A stretch of 64,000 nucleotides of DNA from Vulcanisaeta moutnovskia 768-28 (GTDB lineage Archaea; Thermoproteota; Thermoprotei; Thermoproteales; Thermocladiaceae), in the NCBI RefSeq assembly GCF_000190315.1, contig NC_015151.1, positions 186,001-250,000 of the forward strand, given 5' to 3'. The position numbers and the translations under genes are program-made. Below are positions 37,900 through 46,629 of this stretch, piece after piece. Positions within the stretch are counted from its first letter, which is position 1. Every line of letters starts with the position of its first letter. The notes under the pieces are model-generated. The model made no database searches, had not been told where the DNA came from, and worked only from the letters and a program-made list of their open reading frames with translations.

Positions 37900-37934
37900 A
37901 CAGTAATACTAGTAATTAATAAGGGTATTAAGTT

Positions 37935-38213
37935 TTATGATATGAATGCCTTAGGCGCAATTAATACCTCATCGCCATCGTTAAGATTAGTAGATAATCC
38001 CCTTAGCCAGTGTATGTCTCTGCCGTTCACAATCACTATATAATTCTCATTAAGTTCATCACACCTGAGCAGCATCCTCGGAATTTCTGGATTTAACTCG
38101 CCAAGCTTCATTATTAGATCCTTGACTGTATATCCATTCGGTACTTGAATGGTTAGGCTTATGGCATTAACAAGCTCATGTAATTGCGCAGATAATACTA
38201 CTCTCAAATTCAT
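37935..38213 (-). CDS. third MoaD/ThiS-like ubiquitin-fold protein, no Gly-Gly end
   Basis: A 92-residue beta-grasp protein (LRVVLSAQLHELVNA, NGRDIHWLRGLSTNL, DGDEVLIAPKAFIS) whose core repeats the pattern of the two proteins at 24 kb. Its tail AFIS lacks the Gly-Gly needed for activation by E1-like enzymes. It sits between a 79-residue unknown gene (6 bp upstream) and the CoA-transferase genes, in one orientation. A role other than sulfur carriage or conjugation is likely, but unknown. Confidence 0.65.
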   Translation of the reverse strand: MNLRVVLSAQLHELVNAISLTIQVPNGYTVKDLIMKLGELNPEIPRMLLRCDELNENYIVIVNGRDIHWLRGLSTNLNDGDEVLIAPKAFIS

Positions 38214-38219
38214 AATTCA

Positions 38220-38459
38220 TCAGGAGCAAACCGAATCAACAAATGCTTTTGCTAATTCCCTGGCTCGGTCTATTGAATTCGTTTCTTCGATACATGCGTT
38301 CTCCTCATCCTTCATATAGACTATGTATTTACCACCCACGTCATATATCATACCCCTACCAAAGCAATTCTCCTCAAGTAGTGTCTGATAAGCCTCGATA
38401 GGCTCTTTATTGGATAAACTATCTATTATGCTCCTCACCCTGTCATTATTGCACTCCAC
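38220..38459 (-). CDS. small hypothetical protein
   Basis: A 79-residue acidic protein I do not recognise. It contains four Cys (ECNN, EENCFG, NACIEE, SVCS) and a short central beta hairpin (GMIYDVGGKYIVYM). A palindromic CTTTTAAG (38481-38488) centred about 26 nt upstream of the ATG is a good promoter, suggesting that it starts the run leading to the MoaD-like and CoA-transferase genes. Confidence 0.5.
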   Translation of the reverse strand: MECNNDRVRSIIDSLSNKEPIEAYQTLLEENCFGRGMIYDVGGKYIVYMKDEENACIEETNSIDRARELAKAFVDSVCS

Positions 38460-38534
38460 TAAATATGTGCAGATTACCGCCTTTTAAGTGTAATGCTAAT
38501 ACTTAATTAGCCTAGGGTATTATCGTTATAGGGA

Positions 38535-38999
38535 ATGAGCAGGGAATATCCACGATATCCGCTGGTTGGTGTTGGCTCTATAGTTATTAAGGACGGAAAG
38601 ATTTTACTGATAAGGAGAGGTGCAGAACCTAATAGAGGTAAGTGGTCAATACCTGGCGGTATGGTCGAGCCCGGCGAAGATCCTGATTACGCTGCCTTAA
38701 GGGAACTAAGGGAGGAAACCGGCATTATTGGTAAGGTAATTGGACTCTTTGGTATTTATCAATATTTAGAACGTGATTCTGAAGGTAGGATTAAGTACCA
38801 CTTTCTACTTCTTGATTACTTGGTCGAACCAATAGGCGGAACACCTAAGGCATCCAGTGATGCTATAGAATTAAGGTTTATTGGATTAAGGGAAGCATTG
38901 AATTTGGATCTAACGGACACAGCAAAGCAGTTATTAATGGATTTATTGGCTTCTGGACCAAGACCATGTGGTGGTGGCTTAATTAAGCTCACTCATTAG
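38535..38999 (+). CDS. Nudix hydrolase
   Basis: A 154-residue Nudix protein with an intact Nudix box: GGMVEPGEDPDYAALRELRE followed by ETGI, holding the metal-binding Glu cluster. The N-terminal VGVGSIVIKDGKILLIRRG strand is typical for ADP-ribose or (d)NTP pyrophosphatases. It hydrolyses a nucleoside diphosphate linked to another group; the substrate cannot be read from the box. Its stop overlaps the acylphosphatase gene by four bases. Confidence 0.85.
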   Translation: MSREYPRYPLVGVGSIVIKDGKILLIRRGAEPNRGKWSIPGGMVEPGEDPDYAALRELREETGIIGKVIGLFGIYQYLERDSEGRIKYHFLLLDYLVEPIGGTPKASSDAIELRFIGLREALNLDLTDTAKQLLMDLLASGPRPCGGGLIKLTH

Positions 39000-39271
39000 T
39001 ATCTAATTTCAAAATCATCGAATTCGTTCTTAGGCTCCTCATACTCAACCTCAACATCCTCAATAATAGCACCAGGCGGTCCTTTGTTAACTATACTCAC
39101 TAATTGCTCAATGGAATCATCGGGGCCTTCAGCAACGATCTCTACAGTGAATCCATCAGGTAAATTCCTAACAAAACCCTTAATACCCAGCCTTTTAGCG
39201 TTTCTTCTTACAAATGCCCTAAACCCGACTCCCTGAACAATACCTTTAACTAACACGTGAATTCTCTTCAT
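38996..39271 (-). CDS. acyP: acylphosphatase
   Basis: A 91-residue acylphosphatase with HVLVKGIVQGVGFRAFVRR, carrying the phosphate-binding loop and catalytic Arg, and KGFVRNLPDG with the catalytic Asn. It cleaves carboxyl-phosphate bonds such as acetyl-phosphate. The ATG at 39271 is 49 bp from the divergent GTG of the kinase gene; a TTTAAA (39290-39295) lies between them. Confidence 0.9.
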   Translation of the reverse strand: MKRIHVLVKGIVQGVGFRAFVRRNAKRLGIKGFVRNLPDGFTVEIVAEGPDDSIEQLVSIVNKGPPGAIIEDVEVEYEEPKNEFDDFEIRY

Positions 39272-39319
39272 TATTGTCTAAAATAACGTTTTAAATTAGG
39301 GCTTTAAAGGGTAACTAAC

Positions 39320-40969
39320 GTGTTGATTACCGATGTTAATAAAATAATTAAGGCATTGCCAGGAATAGTACTATTCATAAGCTTATTAATTTTAGTGGGC
39401 GTTAATGCTATACGTATATTGATCACTATCGCATTATTTATATTATTTTATGAATTGTTTAGGAAGTATCCACTACGGAATAATTGGTTCCTAATTCCAT
39501 TAACTTCGGAGATTATCCTTGCATTATCAATAATGTTCATAATAACAAATACCTATTTCTATGATGAGTTAGCAGTATTTATTGGAGTTATTGCGATGGT
39601 ACTATCACTAAGGATTGCTGATTCTAGAGCTACGGCAGCCTTAACGCTACTGTATGTTTTATATCTATTTTATAGGGGATATGTGAATCCTGCACCACCT
39701 GCATTTTATCTATTGGTTAATTCCCTGCTTATTTTCATGACATCTTTCATAATCACAATAAGAAACTCAATCCTAATGTATAGGATAGATTTTTCTGAGG
39801 ATATTATTGATAGGGTAATAACGTACCTAGGTATATTACTAATAATACCAGCGGCTGTAATACTCTTTATTCTAAATCAAACCTATACGTACATGGTGTT
39901 AGTACCATCAATAGTATCTGCGGTTCCAATGATGAGGAGATTCACTGGCTATATTTCCGCGGCATTGATATTATTAACATTGATTTATGGCGTTTACCCA
40001 GTAATTAAGCCTTATTGGTTAGGCGTTGCAGCCTTAATACTCATATTTATAATAATGTACTTAAGACCGACTAGGTTAAGATTTGTTAAGGAATTGAAAC
40101 CACCAATATCATGGTTAGGCGCATGGTTAGGTGGTAAGTATTTAATCGATGACATAGTAGCAACGGGTGGTTTTAGTTACGTACTTAGGGGTAGAGATGA
40201 ATGGGGCAGGATCTATGCTATAAAGGTACTTAAGGACAAGGACTCGAGAGGCAATCCCCTGGCCAGCGATCCTAAAGTACTTTCATCGTTTAAGAAGGAG
40301 ATGAGTGAGTATTTACTCATTGAGAGCCCTTATATTGTTAGGGTATTTGAGGTTCACATACCGCCGGATGAGAAAATACCCTATAAATCACTTGAGGATT
40401 ATTTGAATGAACCACCATACGTAGTTATGGAGTACATGGAGGGAGGATCACTAAGAGATCTAATGAGGGAGAAAGGACCTTTGGAACTTAATGAGTTCGT
40501 AAGGCTTGCGTACTTAATAACCCTGGCATTATCAGAACTTCATAAAGCGAACATAATACACCTAGACCTTAAACCGGAGAATATACTGTTTAAGGATAGA
40601 AATAGAAGTATCGTGAAAATAGGCGATTTAGGCGCGGCTAAGATAATGGTTGGCGGTAAATCCTACGTATCACAATTCTCAATAGCATACGCAGCGCCCG
40701 AGGTTAGTAGAGGAATTGCCGATATTAGAACTGATATTTACTCACTTTCATGTATATTCTACGAAATGCTAACGGGCATGAATCCACACATTCATAGATT
40801 AAGTAGTGGACAAGCCGCTGTACCCTTAATAAATAGTTATAGGCCTGACATACCGCCAGAATTGGCGTCATTAATAATGAGAGGTCTTGAATTAAATCCA
40901 TCACTGAGGCCGACAAGTACTGAGGAGATCTTGGCAATTCTTAGCAAGTTTCTAAATAATGCCACCTAA
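39320..40969 (+). CDS. membrane-anchored Hanks-type Ser/Thr protein kinase
   Basis: A 549-residue protein. Residues 1 to about 260 form seven or eight membrane helices; the rest is a cytoplasmic eukaryote-like kinase domain. Seen are the glycine loop TGGFSYVLRG (about 280), Lys in YAIKVLK (about 300), the catalytic HLDLKPENILF (about 413), DLGAAK in place of DFG (about 436) and the AAPE activation segment. It would phosphorylate Ser/Thr. The FHA protein encoded convergently one base from its stop is a natural phosphothreonine-reading partner. GTG start lies 26 nt past TTTAAATTAG. Confidence 0.9.
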   Translation: MLITDVNKIIKALPGIVLFISLLILVGVNAIRILITIALFILFYELFRKYPLRNNWFLIPLTSEIILALSIMFIITNTYFYDELAVFIGVIAMVLSLRIADSRATAALTLLYVLYLFYRGYVNPAPPAFYLLVNSLLIFMTSFIITIRNSILMYRIDFSEDIIDRVITYLGILLIIPAAVILFILNQTYTYMVLVPSIVSAVPMMRRFTGYISAALILLTLIYGVYPVIKPYWLGVAALILIFIIMYLRPTRLRFVKELKPPISWLGAWLGGKYLIDDIVATGGFSYVLRGRDEWGRIYAIKVLKDKDSRGNPLASDPKVLSSFKKEMSEYLLIESPYIVRVFEVHIPPDEKIPYKSLEDYLNEPPYVVMEYMEGGSLRDLMREKGPLELNEFVRLAYLITLALSELHKANIIHLDLKPENILFKDRNRSIVKIGDLGAAKIMVGGKSYVSQFSIAYAAPEVSRGIADIRTDIYSLSCIFYEMLTGMNPHIHRLSSGQAAVPLINSYRPDIPPELASLIMRGLELNPSLRPTSTEEILAILSKFLNNAT

Positions 40970-41377
40970 CTATTGTGATTTCCCCTCAGCAATAACAGAT
41001 AGTTTAATTACGGTATAGTAACCAAGCCTAACAACTATATCATTACTAAACCTATACTCATTTATTCTCCTAAAGGAACCACTATCGAGAACGTAAGTAC
41101 CATTTGTACTATTTAAATCCTTAATTAATAATTCATTACCAACCATTGTTATTACAGCGTGTTTTCTTGAAACTGTAGGATCGGGTATTATGACCATGTT
41201 CTCAGGACTTCTGCCAAGGGTTATTTCCTTAATTATTGATAAATCAAATACCACCTTAAAGTCCTTCATGAAATCCCTAGGACTTTCAATAAATGTCAAT
41301 TCGAGTCTGCCTAAATTGCTCCTTACGGTCTCCGTACCAAGTAGTTCCATTCTCTTAGTCTCCTCATTAGACCCCAT
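40970..41377 (-). CDS. FHA-domain protein
   Basis: A 135-residue single FHA domain protein. The motif order GRSPENMVI, SRKHAVI, DLNSTNGTYV is the full phosphothreonine-recognition set (Arg, Ser-x-x-His, Asn). Family members bind phosphorylated Thr on kinases or their substrates. Its gene directly abuts the kinase gene tail to tail. The ATG at 41377 is the only well placed start. No other domain is present. Confidence 0.85.
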   Translation of the reverse strand: MGSNEETKRMELLGTETVRSNLGRLELTFIESPRDFMKDFKVVFDLSIIKEITLGRSPENMVIIPDPTVSRKHAVITMVGNELLIKDLNSTNGTYVLDSGSFRRINEYRFSNDIVVRLGYYTVIKLSVIAEGKSQ

Positions 41378-41432
41378 TATGTATTAACTCAGAATTCGAA
41401 ACAACTTATAAGAGTTACTTCTATACTAATTT

Positions 41433-41834
41433 TTAGGATTTAGTCGGCGTTTCTTGACTGCCCTGCGAAGCCGGTGGTGTTGAAGACTGCGTTTGAGCTG
41501 GCTTAGTAGCTGGTGGTGCCGTTACTGTCTCTTTACGTATTGGTGCCTTAGCCATCGCCATCTTCCTCTTCCTCTCATCCTCAGACCTAACCTTTAGTAT
41601 GCCTAGGTAAATGGCACAGTTTATGCAATATGTCTTAGTTACGTAATACCTAGGCACAATCGCCCCCTGCTTCTCAAGCTCTCTTGCGAGGTCAGCCGGC
41701 ACGGGTGAGTACGGTACAGTAACCCTAACCGCCTTAGACCTAGGCACTAGCTTACCACAATTATCGCAGTAAACCATTGGTTCCTTACCCTTATCGCCCT
41801 TATGGCGTCCCCTATTCTTCCTCTTCTTCGGCAT
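41433..41834 (-). CDS. rps26e: small ribosomal subunit protein eS26
   Basis: A 133-residue basic protein starting MPKKRKNRGRHKG, with zinc-binding CxxC pairs YCDNCGK and YCINCAIYL. This is eS26, which binds near the mRNA exit channel and is typical of crenarchaeal and eukaryotic ribosomes. The C-terminal 30 residues are a Pro/Thr/Gln-rich tail. The start at 41834 is chosen by homology and by the TTTTTTAAG promoter centred near 41865; the open frame six codons longer is not conserved. Confidence 0.9.
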   Translation of the reverse strand: MPKKRKNRGRHKGDKGKEPMVYCDNCGKLVPRSKAVRVTVPYSPVPADLARELEKQGAIVPRYYVTKTYCINCAIYLGILKVRSEDERKRKMAMAKAPIRKETVTAPPATKPAQTQSSTPPASQGSQETPTKS

Positions 41835-41950
41835 ATTCCTGAAGCCATACATTAAGCCTCTTAAAAAACATACCCCCTTCGTAATTACGTACCGAACAAA
41901 ACGGTTTTATCTACCTCATAAGGTTTTTAATCATTAATTAATGATTACCT

Positions 41951-43102
41951 ATGAGAATAATGAAGGAAGCAACATTGTATAAGGCATTACCTGATGGCAG
42001 GGTTGAGTGTACGGCATGCGCAAGGAGGTGTAAGCTTTCTGATGGGCAATATGGGTTTTGTGGTGTTAGGTGGAATTTAGGTGGTAAACTTTACCTGATG
42101 GTTTATGGGAAGATCTCGGCAATAGCCGTGGACCCAATAGAGAAGAAACCCCTTTATCACTTTAACCCAGGTTCAATGGTGCTTTCCTTCTCCACGTATG
42201 GCTGTAGCTGGGCATGCCAATACTGCCAAAACTTTGACATAAGCCAGAGAAGGATTCTTGAGGGATTTGAGGTAACTCCAGAGAAGATAATCGAGTTAGC
42301 GGAGACCTACGGAACCCAAGGCATTACATATACGTATAATGAACCATCAATCTTCGCAGAATTCGCGCATGACGTCGGAATCCTCGCAAAGAAGAAGGGA
42401 TTATTTAATACGTTCGTTACGAATGGTTACATGACTGATGAAGCCATTGATTACATATCTAAATTCCTCGATGCGGCTACTGTGGATTTTAAGGGTAACG
42501 CTGAGCCTAAGTTCCTGAGGAAGTTCTCATTAGTTCCCGATCCAGAGCCCATATTCCAGACAATCCTTGAGATGAAGAGAAAGGGAATATTCGTTGAGAT
42601 TACGGATCTCGTAGTTCCTGAGATAGGTGATAACCTGGAGTATGCCCATAAGCTTGTCAGGTGGATAGTGGATAATTTAGGGCCCGAGACGCCCATACAC
42701 TTCCTAAGGTTTCACCCTGATTATAACGTTGATTACCTACCACCAACACCCATAGAGACACTGGAGAAGCATGCTCAGGTGGCTAAGGAGGAGGGACTTA
42801 AATACGTCTATATTGGTAATGTTCCTGGGCATAAACTCGAAAACACCTATTGTCCAAGTTGTGGCAGGGTTGTGATTAGGAGGAGGGGTTTCGACATATT
42901 GGAGGTTAATTTAACGGAGGATGGAAGGTGTAAGTTCTGTGGTGCTAAAATTAATATTGGTGGTAAGGTATGGTCGACATGGAGATTAAGTGATAGGTTC
43001 GTCTACGTACCTATTGAATTATTGTCTAGGTATGTTAGAGTAACTAGGGAGCAGATCGAGGAACTTAGGAACAAGATACATGTTAAAAGACAGGAGGGTT
43101 AG
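41951..43102 (+). CDS. AmrS-like radical SAM protein
   Basis: A 383-residue radical SAM enzyme (COG1180, AmmeMemoRadiSam type). The cluster-binding CxxxCxxC is CSWACQYC near residue 80, preceded by [19 protein letters not shown], and followed by [10 protein letters not shown]. Two C-terminal Cys pairs ([12 protein letters not shown]) make a zinc ribbon-like tail. Related proteins are pyruvate-formate-lyase activases; the AmrS group acts with AmrA/AmrB, which are not visible here. TTTTTAATC centred near 41929 supports the start. Confidence 0.8.
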   Translation: MRIMKEATLYKALPDGRVECTACARRCKLSDGQYGFCGVRWNLGGKLYLMVYGKISAIAVDPIEKKPLYHFNPGSMVLSFSTYGCSWACQYCQNFDISQRRILEGFEVTPEKIIELAETYGTQGITYTYNEPSIFAEFAHDVGILAKKKGLFNTFVTNGYMTDEAIDYISKFLDAATVDFKGNAEPKFLRKFSLVPDPEPIFQTILEMKRKGIFVEITDLVVPEIGDNLEYAHKLVRWIVDNLGPETPIHFLRFHPDYNVDYLPPTPIETLEKHAQVAKEEGLKYVYIGNVPGHKLENTYCPSCGRVVIRRRGFDILEVNLTEDGRCKFCGAKINIGGKVWSTWRLSDRFVYVPIELLSRYVRVTREQIEELRNKIHVKRQEG

Positions 43103-43500
43103 GTTAACCTCTTAATCTCAATATTAGTGATACAGAATACCCTGCCTGATAGGTTAGCAGTATTTCCATTGATTAGCATTGTTATACCCGTAGTCTCATC
43201 GGTGAGATTAAGCTGGTTAGTGGGGAGTACTATGCTTATTGTGCTGACATTAACGTAGATCCTAACCACGTACTCCTCATTATACTTATCAATAAGTGTT
43301 AATACAAAAAGTGATAAATAATCACTTGCCTTATGCTCCTTCCAACCCAGCAGCCAATAATCATCGCCATACCTACTATTAACGCTCCTTAGTAATGACG
43401 TGAATTCAATATCATCAAAACACTTACCTATGGCCAAGTTCAACTTCCTTAGAAATCTCCTCAAATTCCTAGTAGATCCTTTAGCTAACTCTACGACCAT
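43099..43500 (-). CDS. hypothetical protein
   Basis: A 133-residue protein I do not recognise. The first 45 residues are helical and basic; the rest alternates strands and contains [18 protein letters not shown]. No motif, membrane segment or signal is visible. It overlaps the radical SAM gene end by four bases, convergently, and lies upstream of nothing obviously related. A 146-bp gap on its other side shows only A/T-rich DNA. Confidence 0.4.
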   Translation of the reverse strand: MVVELAKGSTRNLRRFLRKLNLAIGKCFDDIEFTSLLRSVNSRYGDDYWLLGWKEHKASDYLSLFVLTLIDKYNEEYVVRIYVNVSTISIVLPTNQLNLTDETTGITMLINGNTANLSGRVFCITNIEIKRLT

Positions 43501-43646
43501 TTCATTTCGTTAATGGGAATTGTTTAAAAACATGTCCCTAAAAATAATAATTATGCACGGTAAATTAGGTATTAATGACTTATTAATTACCATAAATGAT
43601 GTAAAAATAACTTGATTAACCAATAATAAATTGGTAAAATTATACA

Positions 43647-45425
43647 TTACTTACTCACGACATTAACCCTAACCTTAATACCATTGAGCAATGGTGTACC
43701 TGCATACTTACCCTTAACACGCCCTGTAATACTATTTATTGGCTTACCATCAAGGTCAATAAGACTACTCTTATAAATCAATGCCACACCAGGAGGCACA
43801 TTATCATCCCTAACAGCCCTAGCTCTAACACTACCAAACTCATTCTCCAAAACAACAATACCCTCATAATCATGAGTATAAACCACAGGTTCTAGATTGC
43901 CGTAAACCTCGCGGAACTGCGTATTCGTATAAAGTGGGTGCGAAGTAAAAACTAGTCTAATCTCATAACTACTCAATTCACTGGGCTCTACGAGATTAGG
44001 CAGCGGAAACGCATCTGGCTCATTAGTGGGTAAATACTTTGGCTTAATCTTAATGACCTTCCTCTCCCTCAACTCCTCCAATGTAATACCAGCAGGCCTT
44101 ATGGCTCTATCCACGGCCTTCCAGGGATCCTCAAGAAGTAGTGGATGAGAAATCTCAAGCTCCTTAGCTAATCTACGCATTAAGTCAACCTCCGTTATGC
44201 CCTTAGGAGACTTAATTGGTTCATTGTAAACCAGGTAATCATGCCAATAACTATAAATTACGTCATACTTCTCAAGGAACGTCGGCGCCGGAATAACGAC
44301 ATTAGCTAGCTTAGCCGTTTCGGACCAGTATGGATCATGAACAATTAATGTGACCCTGCCCTCACGAACAGCCTCAATCAGCTTGTCACCACCTGGTAAG
44401 GTAACCACCGGGTTCTCATTCCAGGCATACATGATATCGACCTCACCACGCTCAATGTAATCCCCAAAATCAGCCATGGGTATAACCCTAGATGACTTGG
44501 CCATGTGAAGACCTCTAAGGTAGTCAAAGTCTATTCCCCAACCCAGAGAGTTCGAGTAGTAATAACCCCTCTCTAGACCGACTAAGGCTGGGATTAGTGA
44601 AATCATACCAATGGCATCACCGCCATTTAGGGAACGCCCAAGAGCAAAACCGATCAGCGTTAATGGCTTATAACCATGGTAAAACTCAGCGAGCCATTTA
44701 ATGTCATCGATGGACACGCCGCTAATCCTTGATAGATAATCAAGCGAGAACTTCCCGACGTAGCTAGCCAACTTCTCAAAATGCCTAACCTTACCCTCGA
44801 CAAGACCCTCATCAATAAGCACCTTGATTATGCCGAGTGCCAAAAACACGTCGGTACCGGGCTTAACTATTATCGCCTTATCCGACTTCCTAGCTGTGTC
44901 ACTGAATCTAACATCAATCGCCACCTTGAACTTCTTAATGAATAAAGCCCATATGTGCGGCGCCGACACACTAGCAGGAAATGCCCAGAACACGGCAGCC
45001 TTATACTTAACGAAATCCTCAGGCAGGGCACCCATGCTGGTGCCGTAATGCGACCTGATGGCTGCGTGACCCTCCGCAGAGCATATGGACCTATCAGTCT
45101 GTGATGCGCCAATGACATTAAACAGCCTATCTGGGAAATACCACGTGAGTAATCCCTGGTTTCCGTCATAGTCTGTACGTAGTATCCTGGCCGGATCCTT
45201 CTTTATGGCCTCCCCGAGTAGTCTTGCCACGTATTTAATGACCTCATCAATACTGACCTCCTTACCATCTATGTAGGCCGAAGTAACCCTATTTCTCTCA
45301 TTCCTAATTAGGTCAGCCCTACCCCTGGCGCATGTGAAGCCATTAATCGGGAATATGTTAAGTGGCCTATAGTTCTCGTCAAATATGCATGTGTCGTAGC
45401 AGTCCCTCGTGCATGCAATTACCAT
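43647..45425 (-). CDS. molybdopterin/tungstopterin oxidoreductase
   Basis: A 592-residue CISM-family enzyme. The N-terminus has a 4Fe-4S motif CTRDCYDTCIF with a fourth Cys in GFTCARGR, then the pterin-binding regions (SICSAEGHAAI, ARKSDKAIIVKPGTD, YAWNENPVVTLPGG) and a C-terminal molybdopterin dinucleotide domain ending LINGIKV. No Tat signal is present, so it is likely cytoplasmic. It is shorter than most family members (about 700). Substrate is unknown; partner electron-transfer subunits are absent. The FAD oxidoreductase diverges at 45490, perhaps sharing the TTATAA element at 45454-45459. Confidence 0.8.
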   Translation of the reverse strand: MVIACTRDCYDTCIFDENYRPLNIFPINGFTCARGRADLIRNERNRVTSAYIDGKEVSIDEVIKYVARLLGEAIKKDPARILRTDYDGNQGLLTWYFPDRLFNVIGASQTDRSICSAEGHAAIRSHYGTSMGALPEDFVKYKAAVFWAFPASVSAPHIWALFIKKFKVAIDVRFSDTARKSDKAIIVKPGTDVFLALGIIKVLIDEGLVEGKVRHFEKLASYVGKFSLDYLSRISGVSIDDIKWLAEFYHGYKPLTLIGFALGRSLNGGDAIGMISLIPALVGLERGYYYSNSLGWGIDFDYLRGLHMAKSSRVIPMADFGDYIERGEVDIMYAWNENPVVTLPGGDKLIEAVREGRVTLIVHDPYWSETAKLANVVIPAPTFLEKYDVIYSYWHDYLVYNEPIKSPKGITEVDLMRRLAKELEISHPLLLEDPWKAVDRAIRPAGITLEELRERKVIKIKPKYLPTNEPDAFPLPNLVEPSELSSYEIRLVFTSHPLYTNTQFREVYGNLEPVVYTHDYEGIVVLENEFGSVRARAVRDDNVPPGVALIYKSSLIDLDGKPINSITGRVKGKYAGTPLLNGIKVRVNVVSK

Positions 45426-45489
45426 GTTAATTAGTGGTCAATCACGTACTAGTTATAAACTAATTCCCAGTGATAAGTGAGGATTGACC

Positions 45490-46629
45490 ATGAGCAGGGT
45501 ATTCGATGTAATAGTAGTTGGTGCTGGTTCCACGGGAACAACAACGGCTTACTACCTCGCCAAGGAGGGCCTTAGGGTCTTGGTCATTGATAGGCATGGT
45601 GTCGCTCAAGGAATGACAGCATATTCCCTAGGCCTCGTTAGGAGTTACTATGCGAATGAGGATGTGGCTAGTATGTCGCATTACAGTCATGAATTCTTCA
45701 TGAACTTCGAGAAGGAATTCAGCGTTAATGTGTTCACGAAGACAGGCCTCCTGGTCCTTGGTAACGATGAGGCCGACATGAGGAAGACCTTTGAAATGCT
45801 ACGTAATGTTGGTGCCAAGGTTCGATTACTGGGTAATGATGAGATCCGTGAAATGTTCGATATAGATACTGCACAGGATGAGGTCGGTATTTATGAGGAG
45901 GATGCGGGTTATGTGGATACGGGCCTATATACGAACACGGTCATGAATAGGGCTAGGGAGTTAGGTGTTGAGTTAGTTATTGATGAGGCCCGTGTTCAAT
46001 TTAATGATGATAAGGTAATTGGCGTGAGACTCGTTAATAGTGACGATATTGTAAGGGCTGATCACTACGTTATCGCGACAAATGTATGGACACCAAAGTT
46101 ACTACCTCAACTAAACCTGCCAATTAAAAATATTATTGAGAGGGTGGTTAGGGTTGACATGGGTAGGTCACTACCCAACGTTTTTGATTACGTGAATAAC
46201 TTCTATATAAGGCCTGAGGGTTCGACTAACGGATTAATGGGACTATTGTACCCACCCGAGGATGTTTGGCCAGATCCAGATAACTTCAACCCACTAGCTG
46301 AGCCTGAGTTTGACTATGCCGTTGGTGTCATGGAGAATGCAGCCAGGAGGTTGCCGTGGTTCGTAAATGCCAAGTACCTGGGCGGTTGGAGGGGCCTCTA
46401 CGATGTTACACCTGATTGGATGCCAATTATTGATGAACCTATTAAGGACTTGGTGATTGTTATTGGTTTAAGTGGCCACGGATTTAAGCTGGCACCGGCC
46501 TTCGCCATCATGGTCACGGAACTAATAAAGTATGGAAAAATAAAAACGTTTAAGGACATATTCAGACTAAATAGATTCAGGGAGGGAAGAACAATACAGG
46601 GAATAGTGCAAGAAAAGGCTGCATTTTAA
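45490..46629 (+). CDS. FAD-dependent amine/amino-acid oxidoreductase (DadA-like)
   Basis: A 379-residue flavoprotein of the D-amino-acid dehydrogenase/sarcosine oxidase family. FAD motif IVVGAGSTGTTTAYYLAKEG opens it, and a C-terminal GLSGHGFKLAPAFA closes the FAD site. It oxidises a C-N bond of an amine or imino acid. The start is ATG 45490, with GTGAGG eight nt before it; the upstream TTG at 45484 is unlikely. Its end overlaps the convergent amidohydrolase gene by four bases. Confidence 0.8.
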   Translation: MSRVFDVIVVGAGSTGTTTAYYLAKEGLRVLVIDRHGVAQGMTAYSLGLVRSYYANEDVASMSHYSHEFFMNFEKEFSVNVFTKTGLLVLGNDEADMRKTFEMLRNVGAKVRLLGNDEIREMFDIDTAQDEVGIYEEDAGYVDTGLYTNTVMNRARELGVELVIDEARVQFNDDKVIGVRLVNSDDIVRADHYVIATNVWTPKLLPQLNLPIKNIIERVVRVDMGRSLPNVFDYVNNFYIRPEGSTNGLMGLLYPPEDVWPDPDNFNPLAEPEFDYAVGVMENAARRLPWFVNAKYLGGWRGLYDVTPDWMPIIDEPIKDLVIVIGLSGHGFKLAPAFAIMVTELIKYGKIKTFKDIFRLNRFREGRTIQGIVQEKAAF

